DNA of 64,000 nucleotides from Eleusine coracana subsp. coracana (taxonomy: Eukaryota > Streptophyta > Magnoliopsida > Poales > Poaceae): NCBI GenBank assembly GCA_032690845.1, contig CM064430.1, positions 4,822,949-4,886,948 of the forward strand. The letters run 5' to 3'. Below the pieces are notes generated by a model. It was not told the DNA's origin. It made no database searches and was given only the letters and a program-made list of their open reading frames with translations. Below, in pieces: positions 1 to 11,427 of this stretch (position 1 is its first letter; every line of letters starts with the position of its first letter). The translations under genes were made by a program, and so were the position numbers.

Positions 1-120
1 GACGACAGACCACCTGCCGCTACAAACGCATATTTGTATCGGCGTTTGCGTAACGGCAGGGTGGCCTGCCCGCCGCTATAGGCGCTTTCCAACCGCCGCT
101 ACAGTGCTTTGTTGTTATAG
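1..120. repeat. GC-rich inverted repeat, possible transposon end
   Basis: Arms at about 13-29 (cctgccgctacaaacgc) and 42-60 are near-complementary, and CCGCCGCTA/CTACAG motifs recur to about 110. This resembles the subterminal repeat structure of CACTA- or Mutator-type elements. The window starts inside it, so no terminus or target duplication can be checked. Beyond it, 120-356 is AT-rich and I see no gene there. Confidence 0.35.
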
Positions 121-356
121 TGAAAAGGTGATGGATTATGTTTTTTTCTCCACAATAATGATGTCTAATTGCCAGGGATATTTAAGTTTGAAGGTATTTT
201 TGAAAAAAGCATCGTGGTGTCTTAGACACATATGGTATTTTTATTTTATGTTTTTGTTATTTAATTGTTTCAGATTTAATAACAGGTATTGAATCTTTAT
301 TACATTACATTACAACCTATTAAATGAAGTAGCGCCGTCCGCCCCTTCGGAAAAAA

Positions 357-654
357 TTATTCTGCGAAACCGAAACGAGTCCGAAGACCCTGCTGGGAGT
401 AACCCACGTACCCCGCCGGGCGCGCGTCCTCCACGGAGCGCTGCCACCCAGTGAACCACTGGTACGCCTACGTGCCCACGGTGAAGGCGGCCACGCCGGC
501 GCAGCAGGCCAGCAGCAATGCGGCACCGGTGAGAAAGACAGCGCAGCGAGCGCGGCCGTGAGCGTGACGCCCGCGAGGACGAGGAGCTGGCGGGGTGGTG
601 GTCCATCGTCGGCGCCTGGTGGCTGCGACGGGCGGGGCGGGACACGACGGCGGA
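357..654 (-). pseudogene. Small membrane-protein gene, 3' part, split by a copia insertion
   Basis: Read on the minus strand, this GC-rich stretch encodes Arg/Pro-rich sequence, then a hydrophobic segment (LTGAALLLACCAGVAAF) typical of one membrane helix. A hydrophilic tail follows, with YQWFTGWQRSVEDARP and YVGYSQQ, to a TAA at 357-359. The reading needs one frameshift near the start of the hydrophobic segment and passes one in-frame TAG just after it, so it is broken twice besides the insertion. The first 11 codons lie 5.2 kb away at 5898-5930. The full product would have been a little over 100 residues. I do not recognise the family. Local base composition is far more GC-rich than the flanking DNA, as in grass coding exons. 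Confidence 0.5.
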
Positions 655-822
655 TGTTAGACAGTTGTTTAGATGGGCTTTAGCCCTTTAACTATGTGCA
701 TGCCTTGGGCCGTGTGCCCATGCAATTGTTGTACATGAGGCCTGCCATACATGGCTCCCTCCTGTATATATACTGGCCTCCGATCAATTGCATTGTATCG
801 ATTGTGATTAATCATGTTTACA
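655..822 (+). repeat. Copia 5' LTR
   Basis: 168 bp, TG...CA termini, with a TATA-like tgtatatatact near 765-776. It is the partner of 5730-5897. Compared with the right LTR it keeps more G and C at the differing sites, while the right copy shows a run of G-to-A and C-to-T changes. Confidence 0.93.
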
Positions 823-839
823 TGGTATTCTAGGGTTCC
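823..839 (+). other. Primer-binding site (initiator-Met type, decayed)
   Basis: TGGTATTCTAGGG directly follows the 5' LTR. The first seven bases match the TGGTATC... binding site complementary to initiator tRNA-Met used by most plant copia elements. The remainder has drifted. Confidence 0.6.
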
Positions 840-1099
840 TTCCGAACCTCGCTTCCGCACCCCGCCGCGGCCAGGCCTCCTTGCCGCAGTGCCTCCACCT
901 CCGGCAGGCGTTCCTCTACCATGCCCCACTCTCACTACTTCGCGTCTCCCTGTCTGTGTGCTTCCTTCTTGCCGCGATGGGTGACGACGCATCTGCCAAA
1001 GAAGATGAAGCCTGGCGTATTGAAGCTAAGCGCGCCGCCGATGAGGCTGCCCTCGTGTGCGCCTAGGAACGCGCCACTCTCCACGCTCAAGCCGTCGCC

Positions 1100-1720
1100 G
1101 TGCCGAACATCCAGTCCATGGTGCCGCTTCGCCTCGACCTTCACTCGCCCCACTACTCTCGGTGGCGGAAATTCTTCCTCAGCACCGTCGAGAAGTATGA
1201 CCTTTCTGCCCTCATACTCACCGATGAAGACTTCTCTACTGATGCACACTGGAGCCGGATGGATTTCACCGTCAAGTCATGGTTGTTCGGGACCATCACG
1301 CCGGAGCTGCTGGACGTTGTCCATACGTCTTCTCCCACCTCATGCTGTTTGGTTGGGGCTCGAGAAACAATTCACCGGCAATAAAGAGACTCGTGCTTTG
1401 ATCCTCGACACAGAGTTTCGCACCCTCGTTCAAGGTGATATGACGATCACTAACTATTGTCGTAAACCGAAGAACATGGTTGATGCTCTTGGAGACCTTG
1501 GTGAAGTCGTTCTTGATCGCACGCTTATCTTGAACGTCCTTTGGGGTCTCAATGAAAAGTTTGCGTACATGTCGGCCCTCATACAGCGGCAGCGCCCTTT
1601 CCCTGAATATGTTGATGTGCTCGCCGATCTTCAAGTCGTCGAGATGACCATGAAGCCCACTGCACCAACGGCCGCACCCTCTGCCTTCATCGCCTCCACA
1701 CCCTCAACTCCACGGCCTCC
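1100..1720 (+). pseudogene. Copia gag region
   Basis: The region encodes a capsid-type Gag of the UBN2/retrotran_gag kind. The N-terminal part (IQSMVPLRLDLHSPHYSRW, then RKFFLSTVEKYDL) is in one frame up to about 1345. The rest (AVWLGLEKQFTGNKETRALI, then EFRTLVQGDMTITNYC) continues in another frame, so there is a frameshift at about 1345. It is followed by a Gly/Pro-rich stretch (1740-2230) with no recognisable zinc knuckle. A 10-base C run lies near 1973-1982. In the intact family this protein assembles the cytoplasmic particle. Confidence 0.8.
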
Positions 1721-2280
1721 CTCCGCTAACGCCCACGCCACTGTCTATGGTCCTCAGACTGGTCACGATCAGGGCGGATCGGGCGGCGGCGGCAGCAGCG
1801 GCAACAGGAACCGCAACCGGTGTCGACAACAGCAGCAGCTACAACGCCCAGCTTCTGGAGCCCCATCCGTCGGGCCAACTACCTGGATGCAGCCCATGTT
1901 CAACCCCCTCACAGGGACCTTCATGGTTTGGCCCGGCCCAGATTCTCGCTTTGGCCTGCTCGGTCCACGCCCCCCCCCCCCGATCCGCGGCCCAGCAGCC
2001 TCGCCGTACAGCCCAGCACCATGTGCTGGTCGTTGGTCCTCCTGCAAGTGGGCTCCCAGCCTATGGGCCGTCTGCGCTTGGTGGCCTGCCCTATGGCGCC
2101 CTCCCTGGGCCTGTGGGGATGCTTCACGGTGGTGGGCTGCCCCCTCCTGGGCTGCCTGGTCCATCGTATGGTGGCTACGGTTTTCAGCAGTCGTGGTTGC
2201 CTCCTGCTGGCGTCTAGGATCAACAGGGGCTAGCCGCCACTCACCAGACGATGATGCTCCCTCCACCACCCTCCTCCGAG

Positions 2281-2609
2281 GGTATTTTGACTCTGGCGCC
2301 ACCTCTCATATGGCCTCGCACTCTGGTATTTCTATCTCCACCCAGCCCCCTTCTCCCTCTACTCCCTCAGGCATCATTGTTGGCAATGGGTCTATTCTTC
2401 CAGTCACTGCCATCGGCTTTACTTCATTCCCTTCTACCCGGGGCCCTCTTCTTTTACACCATATTCTTATATCTCCGCAGATTATTAAGAATTTAATTTC
2501 TATCTGCCAATTTACTATTGACAATCATTGTTCTGTCGAGTTTGACCCTTATGACCTTTCTGTGAAGGATCTCACAACGAAGAACGTGATCGTCAGGTGC
2601 TCCGGGTAG
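2281..2609 (+). pseudogene. Copia protease region
   Basis: Contains the aspartic protease active-site signature DSGATSHM, preceded by YF as is usual in copia polyproteins. It is in frame with the second half of gag. The frame ends at TAG 2607-2609, inside what should be the continuing polyprotein, so expression of the downstream domains is blocked. Confidence 0.85.
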
Positions 2610-2633
2610 CTCTACTCCTTTCATCCCCCGGCG

Positions 2634-3570
2634 TTGAAGCCTCGTGCCTTTGTCGCTTCCACTACTCCTTCTACTTTGTGGCCTAGGCACCTTGGTCATC
2701 TTGGTCATGAGTCTTTATCTCGCTTAGCGTCTTCCATAGATTTTTCCTGTAATAAAAGTGAGCTTGAACCTCTGTGTCATGCATGTCAGTTGGGTCGTCA
2801 TGTACGTTTACCTTTTTCTAGGTCCACTTCTCGTGTCGTTAGGAATTTTGATTTAATTCATTATGATCTTTAGACATCCTCTGTCATTAGTGTCTCTGGT
2901 TACAAATATTACCTTGTGATTCTTGATGATTGTTTCCATTACTTGTGGACCTTTCTCTTATGGCTCAAATCTGACACCTTTTCTACTTTGTCTCATTTTT
3001 TTCTCCTATGTCGCTACGCAGTTTGGTTCCTCTATTAAGAGCATTCAGTGTGATAACGGACGCGAGTTTGATAACTCCACTGCTCGGACCTTCTTTCTCA
3101 CCCATGGTGCTAAGATCCGATTGTCTTGTCCGCACACCTCTCCTCAAAATGGTAAAGCTGAGCGTATTATTCGTTCTACCAACAACATTTTATGCTCTCT
3201 CATGTTCCAAGCTAGTGTCCCTGCTCCCTACTGGGTAGAAGCTCTCCACACTGCAACCTATTTGATTAACCGTCATCCTACCAAAACACTCAATTTTTCA
3301 ATGCCACATTTTGCTTTGTTTGGAACTCAGCCGATATATGATCATTTGCGTGTTTTTGGTTGCAAGTGCTATCCCAATTTATCTGCCACCACTCCTTATA
3401 AGCTTGCTCCACGATCCACACTTTGTGTCTTTTTAGGCTTTCCTTCTGACCATAAGGGCTACCGTTGTCTTGATTTAGCCTCCAACCGTATATATCCCGT
3501 CATGTGGTTTTTGATGAGACCTCTTTTCCCTTTACCGAGCTTCCTCCACCACTCCATTCATCCAACTTAG
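2634..3570 (+). pseudogene. Copia integrase region
   Basis: A GAG-pre-integrase zinc-binding segment comes first (HLGHLGHESL, then CHACQLGRH, an HH-CC pattern). The catalytic core follows, with IQCDNGREF and the SPQNGKAER block that carries the catalytic Glu. Both signatures survive. An in-frame TAG at about 2871 and a frameshift near 3000 separate the zinc-binding segment from the core. Downstream FGCKCYPNL and KGYRCLD are typical of the copia integrase C-terminal part. Confidence 0.88.
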
Positions 3571-3950
3571 ATTTTCTCCTTGACTCTGATTTCTCCTCTA
3601 GTGCTATTGGCCCTTCTTCTACTGCAGGTACCATTGGTGCAGGTCCCGCTACCCCTGCTGGGTTCTTCCCTCAGGATGTTGCCAGCGGGGTCTCGTTTTT
3701 GCCCCCGGTTCATGCGATCGGGACCTCTTCTGCGCCCAGGCCTGCTGCCCCTATCGGCCTGGTGCCACAGGATATTGCCAGCAGTCCCCCACGCGGCCCA
3801 CCTCCTGGCTTTGGCCCATCTCTGCCAGGATTCTCTCCGGCTGGGCCATCATCTGATAGGCTGGCTTCCACAGGGCCATCTGATGGGCCGTCCTGCACTG
3901 GGCCTTTCGCACACGGTCATGCCTAGGCTGGACCGTCGTCGCCTTGGCTG

Positions 3951-4945
3951 ATGTCCCAAGGACCACCACCCGGATTCGGTCCGCTCGCCACTTCGTCGCC
4001 ACGTTCTGCAGCCGCGCCTGCCACGCTCTCGGCTAGTCAAGATCCTAAGCCACGGCTCCCTCCCACTGTTGTACGAGTTGATCCCGTGGGCAATGATCAC
4101 ACTATCCGTACTCGTGGCAAGTCTGGTTTTCGCCTCCCTGTGCAACGTTTGAATCTTCAAGCTTTCACTCTGTTTTCCTTGCCGAAGACATATCGTGGTG
4201 CTCTGGGTGATCCAAATTAGAGGGATGCAATGACCGAGGAATTTTCTGCTCTTCATACAAACAACACATGGTATCTTGTTCCTCGTCCTTCAGGAACAAA
4301 TGTAGTGACGGGTAAGTGGGTTTACCGTCACAAGTTTCTTCCAGATGGCTCTCTTGATCGTTATAAAGCTAGGTGGGTTTTTCGTGGCTTCACACAACGA
4401 CCTGAAATTGATTTTGATGAGACTTTTAGTCCTGTGGTGAAGCCTGCTACTGTTCGCACTGTTCTTTCTATGGCTCTCTCTCATGCGTGGCCTATTCATC
4501 AGTTGGATGTGAAGAACGCTTTCTTGCATGGTACTCTGACCAAGACTGTATTTTGTGAGCAGCCTCTGGATTTGTTGATTCCTCTCGGCCTGATTATGTC
4601 TACCGCCTCAACAAGTCACTTTATAATTTGAAGCAAGCTCCTCGTGCCTGGTACAGTCGTTTTGCTTCTTACATTTTGTCTCTTGGCTTTGTTGGTGCTC
4701 GGTCCGACACATCTCTTTTTGTGTATCGACAAGGGTCAGACACAGTTTATTTGCTGCTTTATATGGATGATATTGTTCTCACTGCCTCCTCCACTGCTTT
4801 GCTTCGTCGGGTCATTGATGCTCTTACTGCAGAATTTTCTATGAAAGATCTTGACACTTTGCATCATTTTCTTGGTGTTTCTGTGACTCCTCATCATGAC
4901 GGTCTATTTCTCTCTCAGCGACAGTACATGCTTGATATTCTATAG
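3951..4945 (+). pseudogene. Copia reverse transcriptase region
   Basis: The RVT_2 domain is visible: NTWYLVPRPSGTNVVTGKWV, the LDVKNAFLHG block with its first metal-binding Asp, and YLLLYMDDIV with the YMDD catalytic pair. It is broken by TAG 4218-4220 and by a frameshift plus stop near 4605-4630. The variable Pro/Ser-rich linker between integrase and RT occupies about 3580-3950. Confidence 0.9.
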
Positions 4946-4954
4946 CGTGCTGGT

Positions 4955-5704
4955 TTGTCTGACTGTCGCCCCTGCTCCACCCCAGTTGACACATGCGCCA
5001 AGCTTTCTTCCGATGGCACTCATGTTCCTGATGCTACTCATTATCGAGGATTGGCTGGTGCTCTGCAGTATCTTACTTTTACTCACCCCGACATTGCTTC
5101 CGCGTTGCAGCAAGCCTGTCTCTATATGCATGATCCTCGCAAGCCTCATCTCGCCTTGGTCAAACGGATTTTGAGATACATTCGCGGCACTCTTGACTAT
5201 GGTCTTCAGCTTTATAAATCTTCTATTGTTGATCTGACTGCGTACTTTGATGCTGATTGGGCTGGCTGTCCTAACACTCGTCGCTCCACCTCTGGATAGG
5301 GTGTGTTCTTAGGCGACAACTTGATATCTTGGTCTTCGAAACATCAGCAGACTATCTCTCGCTCCAGTGCTGAGGCCGAGTACCGTGGTGTCGCTAATGC
5401 TGTGGCTGACACTAGTTGGTTGCACCAGTTGTTGGAGGAACTACATTGCCCACTTCGTCGCGCCACCCTTGTCTACTGTGATAATGTCAGTGTTGTTTAT
5501 CTCTCATCGAACCCGGTGCAGCACCAGCGCACTAAACATATCGAGATTGATCTGTATTTTGTCCGTGACAAGGTTGCTGCCGGTGTCATACGAGTTCTTC
5601 ACGTGCCTACCACGTCTCAGTATGCTGATATCTTCACTAAAGGCTTGCCTACTTCTGTCTTTGTTGAGTTTCGCTCCAGTCTGAACGTCTATCCTAATGA
5701 CTGA
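4955..5704 (+). pseudogene. Copia RNase H region
   Basis: RNase H of the Ty1-copia kind, with motifs FDADWAGCPNTRRSTSG, ISWSSKHQQTISRSSAEAEY (catalytic Glu) and VYCDNVSVVYLS (catalytic Asp), ending with HIEIDLYFVRD. A TAG at about 5297-5299 follows TSG. The stop at 5702-5704 sits 25 bases before the right LTR, as in intact relatives. Confidence 0.9.
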
Positions 5705-5729
5705 TTACGACGCTCTGACTACGGGGGTG

Positions 5730-5897
5730 TGTTAGACAGTTGTTTAGATGGGCATTAGCCCTTTAACTATATGCATGCCTTAGACCATATGTCCATACAA
5801 TTGTTGTACGTGAGGCCTGACATACGTGGCTCCCTCCTATACATGTACTGGTCTCCGATCAATTGCATTGTATCGATTGTGATTAATCACGTTTACA
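5730..5897 (+). repeat. Copia 3' LTR
   Basis: 168 bp, partner of 655-822, preceded by the polypurine tract within 5721-5729. It is flanked on the right by GCGGA, the same five bases that precede the left LTR. Confidence 0.93.
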
Positions 5898-5930
5898 GCG
5901 GAGCGGGCTGGGGAGCAGCCGGTCTGCCAT
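5898..5930 (-). pseudogene. Split membrane-protein gene, first 11 codons
   Basis: On the minus strand an ATG at 5928-5930 opens MADRLLPSPLR, which runs up to the target duplication. The frame resumes at 649 when the element and one duplication copy are ignored. This supports an insertion into coding sequence just after the start. It forms one gene with 357-654. Confidence 0.45.
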
Positions 5931-6864
5931 GGCCAATAATGGTGATGTAGAGGTGCTGTGGTGGTGGAAGGGGAGAATTTTGTCGCGGGCTGATGGCAGG
6001 CGGGTTGCTATGGGTTAAAGTGCGGCGGCACGGATCGACGTGTGGCGGAGGCATCAGCGTGGAGTGGCATGCAGTGGGGACGTGTGATGCCGGTGCGCAC
6101 GGTACAAGTGTGGCAAATGGCTTCGGGACAGTGGATTATAGTATTATACCATGCATCATCACGGATGAAAGACCCGTTCTTGAAACAAAAATACTCCTAT
6201 GAAAAAGAGGCGAACAAAACCGTAATGAAGCACAACATGTCTTGTTATTGCATCAATCACTGATCTCAAATAGACAAATCTCACAATGTTTGTCTTATAT
6301 CAGTTAAACCCAGGATCATGGGTAAAAAAAAAAAAGTCAAGCCCTGATATGTCTCATATAGTTTTGTTCTTTGGGTTCTGAAGCCCATGGCAACAGGCAC
6401 ATTGCTAGTATATATGTAAAACATAAAGGATTAAAAAACAGATGAACTTTGCTAAAAAAATTCATTTTTGTATACAGGCCATAGAAATCTTTGAAACAGA
6501 ATAATGCATATGAATTTAGTTGCCATTATTAAAACCATCACTAATTTTACTCTTTTCTAACGGTATACACGAATGATTTTTCTAATTTTCATTTAAAAAA
6601 TGGCAACCACAATAGAAAATCTTGGATCCCTAAATAGAAAGACAAAAACACCTACTTGTAATCTAGGTTTCATCGATGAACATGCCACACACTGGTCTTC
6701 GACATGGATGTCAAATCAGTTGTGATTTATAACGAAGATGCCGCAACCACCGCCAACGCGAGTGGCGAAGGGTCGTAGGATCGAGCACGCCAAGTCGAGA
6801 CCACCCCTGTGGCCGCCTTGCCGCTCCAGCTGTCGGCTCTAAAATTTAGTAATAAACTCTATTA
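5931..6864. other. No gene seen
   Basis: Upstream flank of the split gene, followed by AT-rich DNA. Open frames here are short and lack family features. Confidence 0.6.
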
Positions 6865-7222
6865 GGGCAAGTACAATGATATCGTCTTATAGGCCGTCTC
6901 ATGCATGTCATATAATCTTAAGATGGATTATGAGACGACTTATATAATGGATATTCTTATTAATTGTCTTCTATTAATTATAGGACTCCTTAATTTATAG
7001 ATATAAAAAGAAATTTTATATATTAAAAGACTACTAGAGCCCGTACAATGATGTGAGAGCCGTCTCATACTCCTAAATTTTAGCGCACGAGGTGGTTGCT
7101 ACGCGAAACAACCACCTCTTTCTCTCACCACCCTCTTTCTCTTTCACATCATCAAAAATCTTATGTGACAATATATGAGACATCTCTAAGACTGCCTACG
7201 TGTAGCTGTACGTGTATTTATT
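6865..7222. mobile_element. Tourist-like MITE, copy 1
   Basis: The left terminus GGGCAAGTACAATG is preceded by TTA. The interior shares GTCTCATGCATG, GATGGATTATGAGACGAC and ACTCCTAAATTTTAGCGC blocks with copies at 20415-20768 (inverted) and 33578-33798. The right end (TACGTGTAGC, then TGTACGTG) is partly decayed. About 358 bp, no coding capacity. TTA/TAA flanks and the terminal sequence suggest PIF/Harbinger (Tourist) origin. It lies 270 bp upstream of the F-box TATA box. Confidence 0.75.
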
Positions 7223-7475
7223 ATTGGCGGCAAGAATTTGGTTTCTGCGTGGGCAGAGCGGTGGATCCGAACCGACAATGATCATATACAGCGGCTCTAC
7301 TACTGTGTCTTTCCATGCATCTGGAGTTCTGGACTCTGTTTTTTTTTTCGAAAGATATATGCCTCTGGACTCTGTTGCTTGAACACAAAAAGTTGGATTC
7401 GCATTGGGAGACTCCATATGTAGTTCCATATATACTCGAGTACGTACGTGAGGATCGATCAAAACGGAACAGAGA

Positions 7476-7486
7476 CTATATATAGG
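7476..7486 (+). promoter_or_regulatory. TATA box of the F-box gene
   Basis: CTATATATAGG lies 42 bases before the F-box ATG, giving a short leader. The ATG context (gatagccATGGCC) is a good plant start. Confidence 0.6.
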
Positions 7487-7527
7487 GTTTCTGGAATCGA
7501 GAAACAGAAACACGTAGCTAGATAGCC

Positions 7528-8779
7528 ATGGCCTTTCCCGACGGCACCCTCCGCCGCATCTTCGAGCGGATCGACTCGCCCGTCTCCCTCCTCCGCGCGG
7601 CCGCCACATGCAAGCGATGGCACATCATCGCCAGCCCCACCTTCCTCCGCCGCTACCGCTCCGCCCACCCTGCCCGTGCCTTCGTCGCCGGCGCCTACTT
7701 CAACGACTCGACGCTGCTCTCTTCGCTGATGCCACCGATCAGATCCGTGGCCCACTCCTCGTCGTCGTCGCTCGTTGATGCCAAACAAGCACGAGACCGC
7801 CCGTCGTTCGTCCCGGCATCACCGTCCGTCGACGCCCGGAAATTCTCCCTCGACTTCCTCCCCGACGACTCTGACGACGCCGCGTGGACTGTCTTCGACA
7901 GCCACGGCAGCCTCCTCCTCCACAACCGCACGCGCATCGGGCTGTCATCAGCCGCCGCCGCCGTCTTCCCGGACATGTTCGTCTGCGAGCCGGCAACACG
8001 ACAGTACAAGCGTATCCCTCGGCCGCCGCCCAAGTTCCTGTCTAAATCCATCAACAACATCGACAACAGCTACACGGACGCCTACCTCATCGAGGGCGGC
8101 AACGGCACGGCGGATTGCATCATCAGCATGTCAAATTTCAAGGTGCTATGCGTGTTCCATGGCGTGTTTTCACATTACACCGTCACGTTCACCGCCGGCG
8201 CGACGACAGACTCGTGGAGGTCCTCAGCACCACCGACACCTACCAAGATTTCTTGGCCCAGCTACGCCAAGGCGTCCGCGTCCATGCCCACGAGCTACCC
8301 CGCGACCCGTTCGCTATCAAGCGGCCACTGGGCCGCGCGGGAGGCTCATGGTACTTCCAAAAGTTCGCCGGGCCGCCGCCCAACACCAATGATCGAGACC
8401 AACTCATCATCTTGGACGGCAGGACCGGCGAGTTCTCGTTGTCAGCGTTGACGTTCTCTTCAGAAGAGGCCACTACCGCGACGAGAACTTAAAAGTGTTC
8501 AAGAGGGTGGAGGACGGCGACTGGGCGCTGGATAAGAGCGTCGTGTTGCCGGAGGCGACGCGTGGGCTCCCGGGGTACAAGCCGGAGTTCTTTGAAAGTC
8601 CCATGAATATTCTTACCAGGGGGCCTGGGTTCGTCGTCCTGTCGCCGCAGGTCGTGGAGAGGTGGCTCGTCTCCGTCGACCTCGAGACCATGGAGGTGTC
8701 GCCCGCGGAGGAGGAGATGGGGGTCATGGTGTACGGGTGCGCGTTGCCGTGGCCGCCGGCCCTGAACGCGAGCGTTTAG
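7528..8779 (+). pseudogene. F-box protein gene with two frameshifts
   Basis: The N-terminal residues 3-45 fit an F-box (FPDGTLRRIFERIDSP, then LLRAAATCKRWHIIASPTFL), the SKP1-binding module of SCF ubiquitin ligases. It is followed by HP and a grass-type F-box-associated region without kelch or LRR repeats. The first frame is good to about 8212. Coherent sequence then moves to a second frame (VLSTTDTYQDFLAQLRQG, then LIILDGRTGEFSLSALTF), and near 8462 to a third (RGHYRDENLKVFKRVEDGDW) that runs to TAG 8777-8779. The total would be about 415 residues, normal for this family. Everything else looks conserved, so the shifts are either recent disabling mutations or sequencing errors. There is no intron. 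The CDS is much GC-richer than its surroundings, as in many grass F-box genes. Confidence 0.8.
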
Positions 8780-9189
8780 ATGGTGTGGCAGTATTGCATA
8801 GAGAGAGGTCGCTTTTTGATTCACTATCTGTTTTTAAGTTTTGCAACTACTGTCGAATAGTTAGATCGTTACTATTATTATTCTGTGTAACGTAATTGTG
8901 GGCGCATTCTCAGGTATTCAGATATGAAAAATTTTGGGCCTTGCAGGAGGAGTACCAAAATCTGGTGTCCACAGTTTGGGACACGCCGACCAATCAGGTG
9001 CCAAACTCGGCGAAACGTGTGGTCAAGAAACTCAAATGGGTAAGATCAAGATCAAAGAAATATGCAAAAAGCCTTCATATCCTTGGGCATATCCTGCCTT
9101 TGGTAAGGAACTATGCAGGAGCTCCTGCACAAGAAATATGCAAAAAGCTCCTGCACAACTATGCAGGAGCTTCTGTAAGGAACAAGTCG

Positions 9190-11363
9190 ACATATCCTGC
9201 CTAAACCAAGCCTTCGTAGTATTGTTGCCCAAGAAGGAGGATGTCACTACCGCAGATGGTTTCCGTCCCATCTCGTTGCAAAATTGTCCAATGAAAATAA
9301 TCAGCAAAGGACTCACTGCTAGACCGCAAGCGGAGATCCCAACACTAGTTTCGGACAACCAAAACTAATACAATGGGGCGCAACATCACTGATAGCTTCA
9401 TCAAAGGGCGCAACATCACTGATAGCTTCATCCTAGCAGCTGAACTAATACAATGTTGCCAAAAAAGGAAAGTGTCATCCATTGTTCTCAAGCTGGACTT
9501 CAAAAAGGCTTTTGACTCATCGAGTGGTCGGCCCTTGATCGCATCATGGAAGCACGGGGCTTTTCAGAACGCTGGAGACGTTGGATGCAAAACATTCTTG
9601 TGACTAGCCGAACGGCTATCCTCATTAACGGAGTACCCGGAAGATGGATAAACTACAAGAGAGGGCTCTGCCAGGGAGACCCACTATCCCCCTACCTTTT
9701 CCTGTTTGTTGCAGATTTGCTCCAACAGCTAATCGTGAGAGATGGCACGATCAAGCATCCACTCCTACCAGATCATCCTTGCCCCATGATTCAGTATGCT
9801 GACGACACCTTAATCCTGCTACCAGCCGACCGCAACCAGATAATGACACTCAAAGTGGTGTTGCAGCAATTCTCAGATGCTACAGGACTGACGATCAACT
9901 ATGAGAAAAGCACTTTTGTGCCCATATGTGTTCCAGATGAGGAGGCCAGCGCCCTTGCTGCAGCGCTCGGGTGCCCTATTTCATCATTCCCCCAAACATA
10001 CCTTGGCCTTCCATTGTCAGAGAAAAAGCTCCCCGCCTCTGCACTGGAGCCACTCGCTGTCAAGGTCTCGCGACGGATCCCTGGATGGAGAACCCAACTA
10101 CTAGACTCTGGAAGCTGCCTCATGCTCACCACGGCAGTCCTCTCTGCCCTACCTTCATATGTCATGGGAGCCATAGAGCTCACCAAGACCACCATCCACA
10201 AGATAGACAGATCACGGAAATCCATGTTCTGGAAGGGAGGCGTCGAATGCAAAGGTGGAGATTGTCAGGTTGCTTGGTCGAGGGCATGCTGTCCCAGAGA
10301 AGATGGCGGCCTCGGAATCAAGGACCTCCATACCCAGAACATGTGCTTGCTGCTCAAACTCCTCCACAAACTGATGACGGGTACTGACACTCCGTGGGTC
10401 AGATGGATCATGCAGGAGTATGAACCCTTCAAGACCGGCTTCCGCACCTCTGTTAGATATACCAACACATGGAATACGCTGGCCAGACTCATGCCACTAT
10501 ATCAAGCAATCACGTCCGTGGACGTTGGAGACGGGACCAGGACCTTTTTCTGGTATGATGACTGGACCTCCCTTGGACCGCTGCACCAGGCCTTTCCGGC
10601 GGCCTTCTCACATTGCACTGGCCAGATGATCACCGTGAGAGACGCCCTGGGCGCCGGGGTGCTGAACATTCAATTGAGGCCGAGGCTCTCCCAGGTAGCA
10701 AGGGAAGAGCTTGCCTTTCTTCATGCTCACTTGTCCTCTGCTGTGTTAGAAGACAGCGGATGTCCGCTTCATGCGCGGTGCTGCTGCTCCTGGGTTCAAG
10801 ACAGCGACTGCCTACAGCAAAATGTGCCCCCCCCCCCCCCCCCCCCCCCGGGAGAAGACTTGCGATGGCAAGACCAGAACTGGACGAACTTCGCTCCAAA
10901 AAAGGTGCAAATCTTCTTCTGGGTCTTACGCATTGGAAACACCAGAACCCGTGCTTTTTTGCATGCACGAGGTGCAGTCCCAACTCAGAACTGTCCTTTC
11001 TACCTCTCAGAACCTGAAACCATCGATCACCTATTTGCTGCCTGCTCCTCCATTCACAGTTTATGGGCGGCCTTACTGCCAACGCTACATGCGCCATCCT
11101 CTGTTCAGGACATCTGCGACGCAGTGGGAATGTCTTTCGCAGGGTGGCAACCTGTGGTTATAAACACCGTACTCCTTGCTTTGCTCTGGACGGTCTGGAA
11201 AAGGCGGAACAGGAAAATCTTTGAAGACATATGCATGCCTCTCCCCGCCTCTGCTGCTATGCTTCAGGAACACCTGCGGTTCTGGACTGTACGTGCCCCC
11301 CGGGCAGTCTCAACCCGCGACCTCGAGGACTGGTGCACCTCGCTGGTAGATGTAATTAGATAG
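9190..11363 (+). pseudogene. LINE ORF2 3' part: reverse transcriptase and zf-RVT
   Basis: The RT fingers (FVVLLPKKEDVTTADGFRPI, then SLQNCPMKIISK) and the palm block KLDFKKAFDS lie upstream of the long uninterrupted frame 9546-11363. That frame carries GLCQGDPLSPYLF, the catalytic MIQYADD, the GLPLSEKKL block and the C-terminal zf-RVT module (FFWVLRIGNTRTRAFLH, then ETIDHLFAACSS). The frame changes near 9517, where a single missing base separates KAFDS from EWSALDRIM-type sequence. A stop at 9366 is caused by a small rearrangement that includes a 30-bp tandem duplication (9376-9435). A 23-base C run (10827-10849) is read in frame as eight prolines. Confidence 0.88.
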
Positions 11364-11427
11364 TACAAAACAACTCCTCCTTCTCGCTGCTATGTAAGCT
11401 ATTGCATGATGAATAAAATTCAGGTGG

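Larger units (their letters stand above)
655..5897 (+). mobile_element. Ty1-copia LTR retrotransposon, full-length but decayed
   Basis: Near-identical 168-bp LTRs bound the element (655-822 and 5730-5897), each starting TGTTAGACAG and ending TTTACA. The 5-bp target duplication GCGGA lies at 650-654 and 5898-5902. A primer-binding site follows the left LTR and a purine-rich ACGGGGGTG precedes the right one. Internal order is gag, protease, integrase, reverse transcriptase, RNase H, which is diagnostic of Ty1-copia (integrase before RT). Several in-frame stops (for example 2607, 2871, 4218) and frameshifts (near 1345, 3000 and 3500) make it non-autonomous. By hand alignment the LTRs differ at about 16 of 168 positions, mostly transitions, so the insertion is old. 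Confidence 0.95.
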
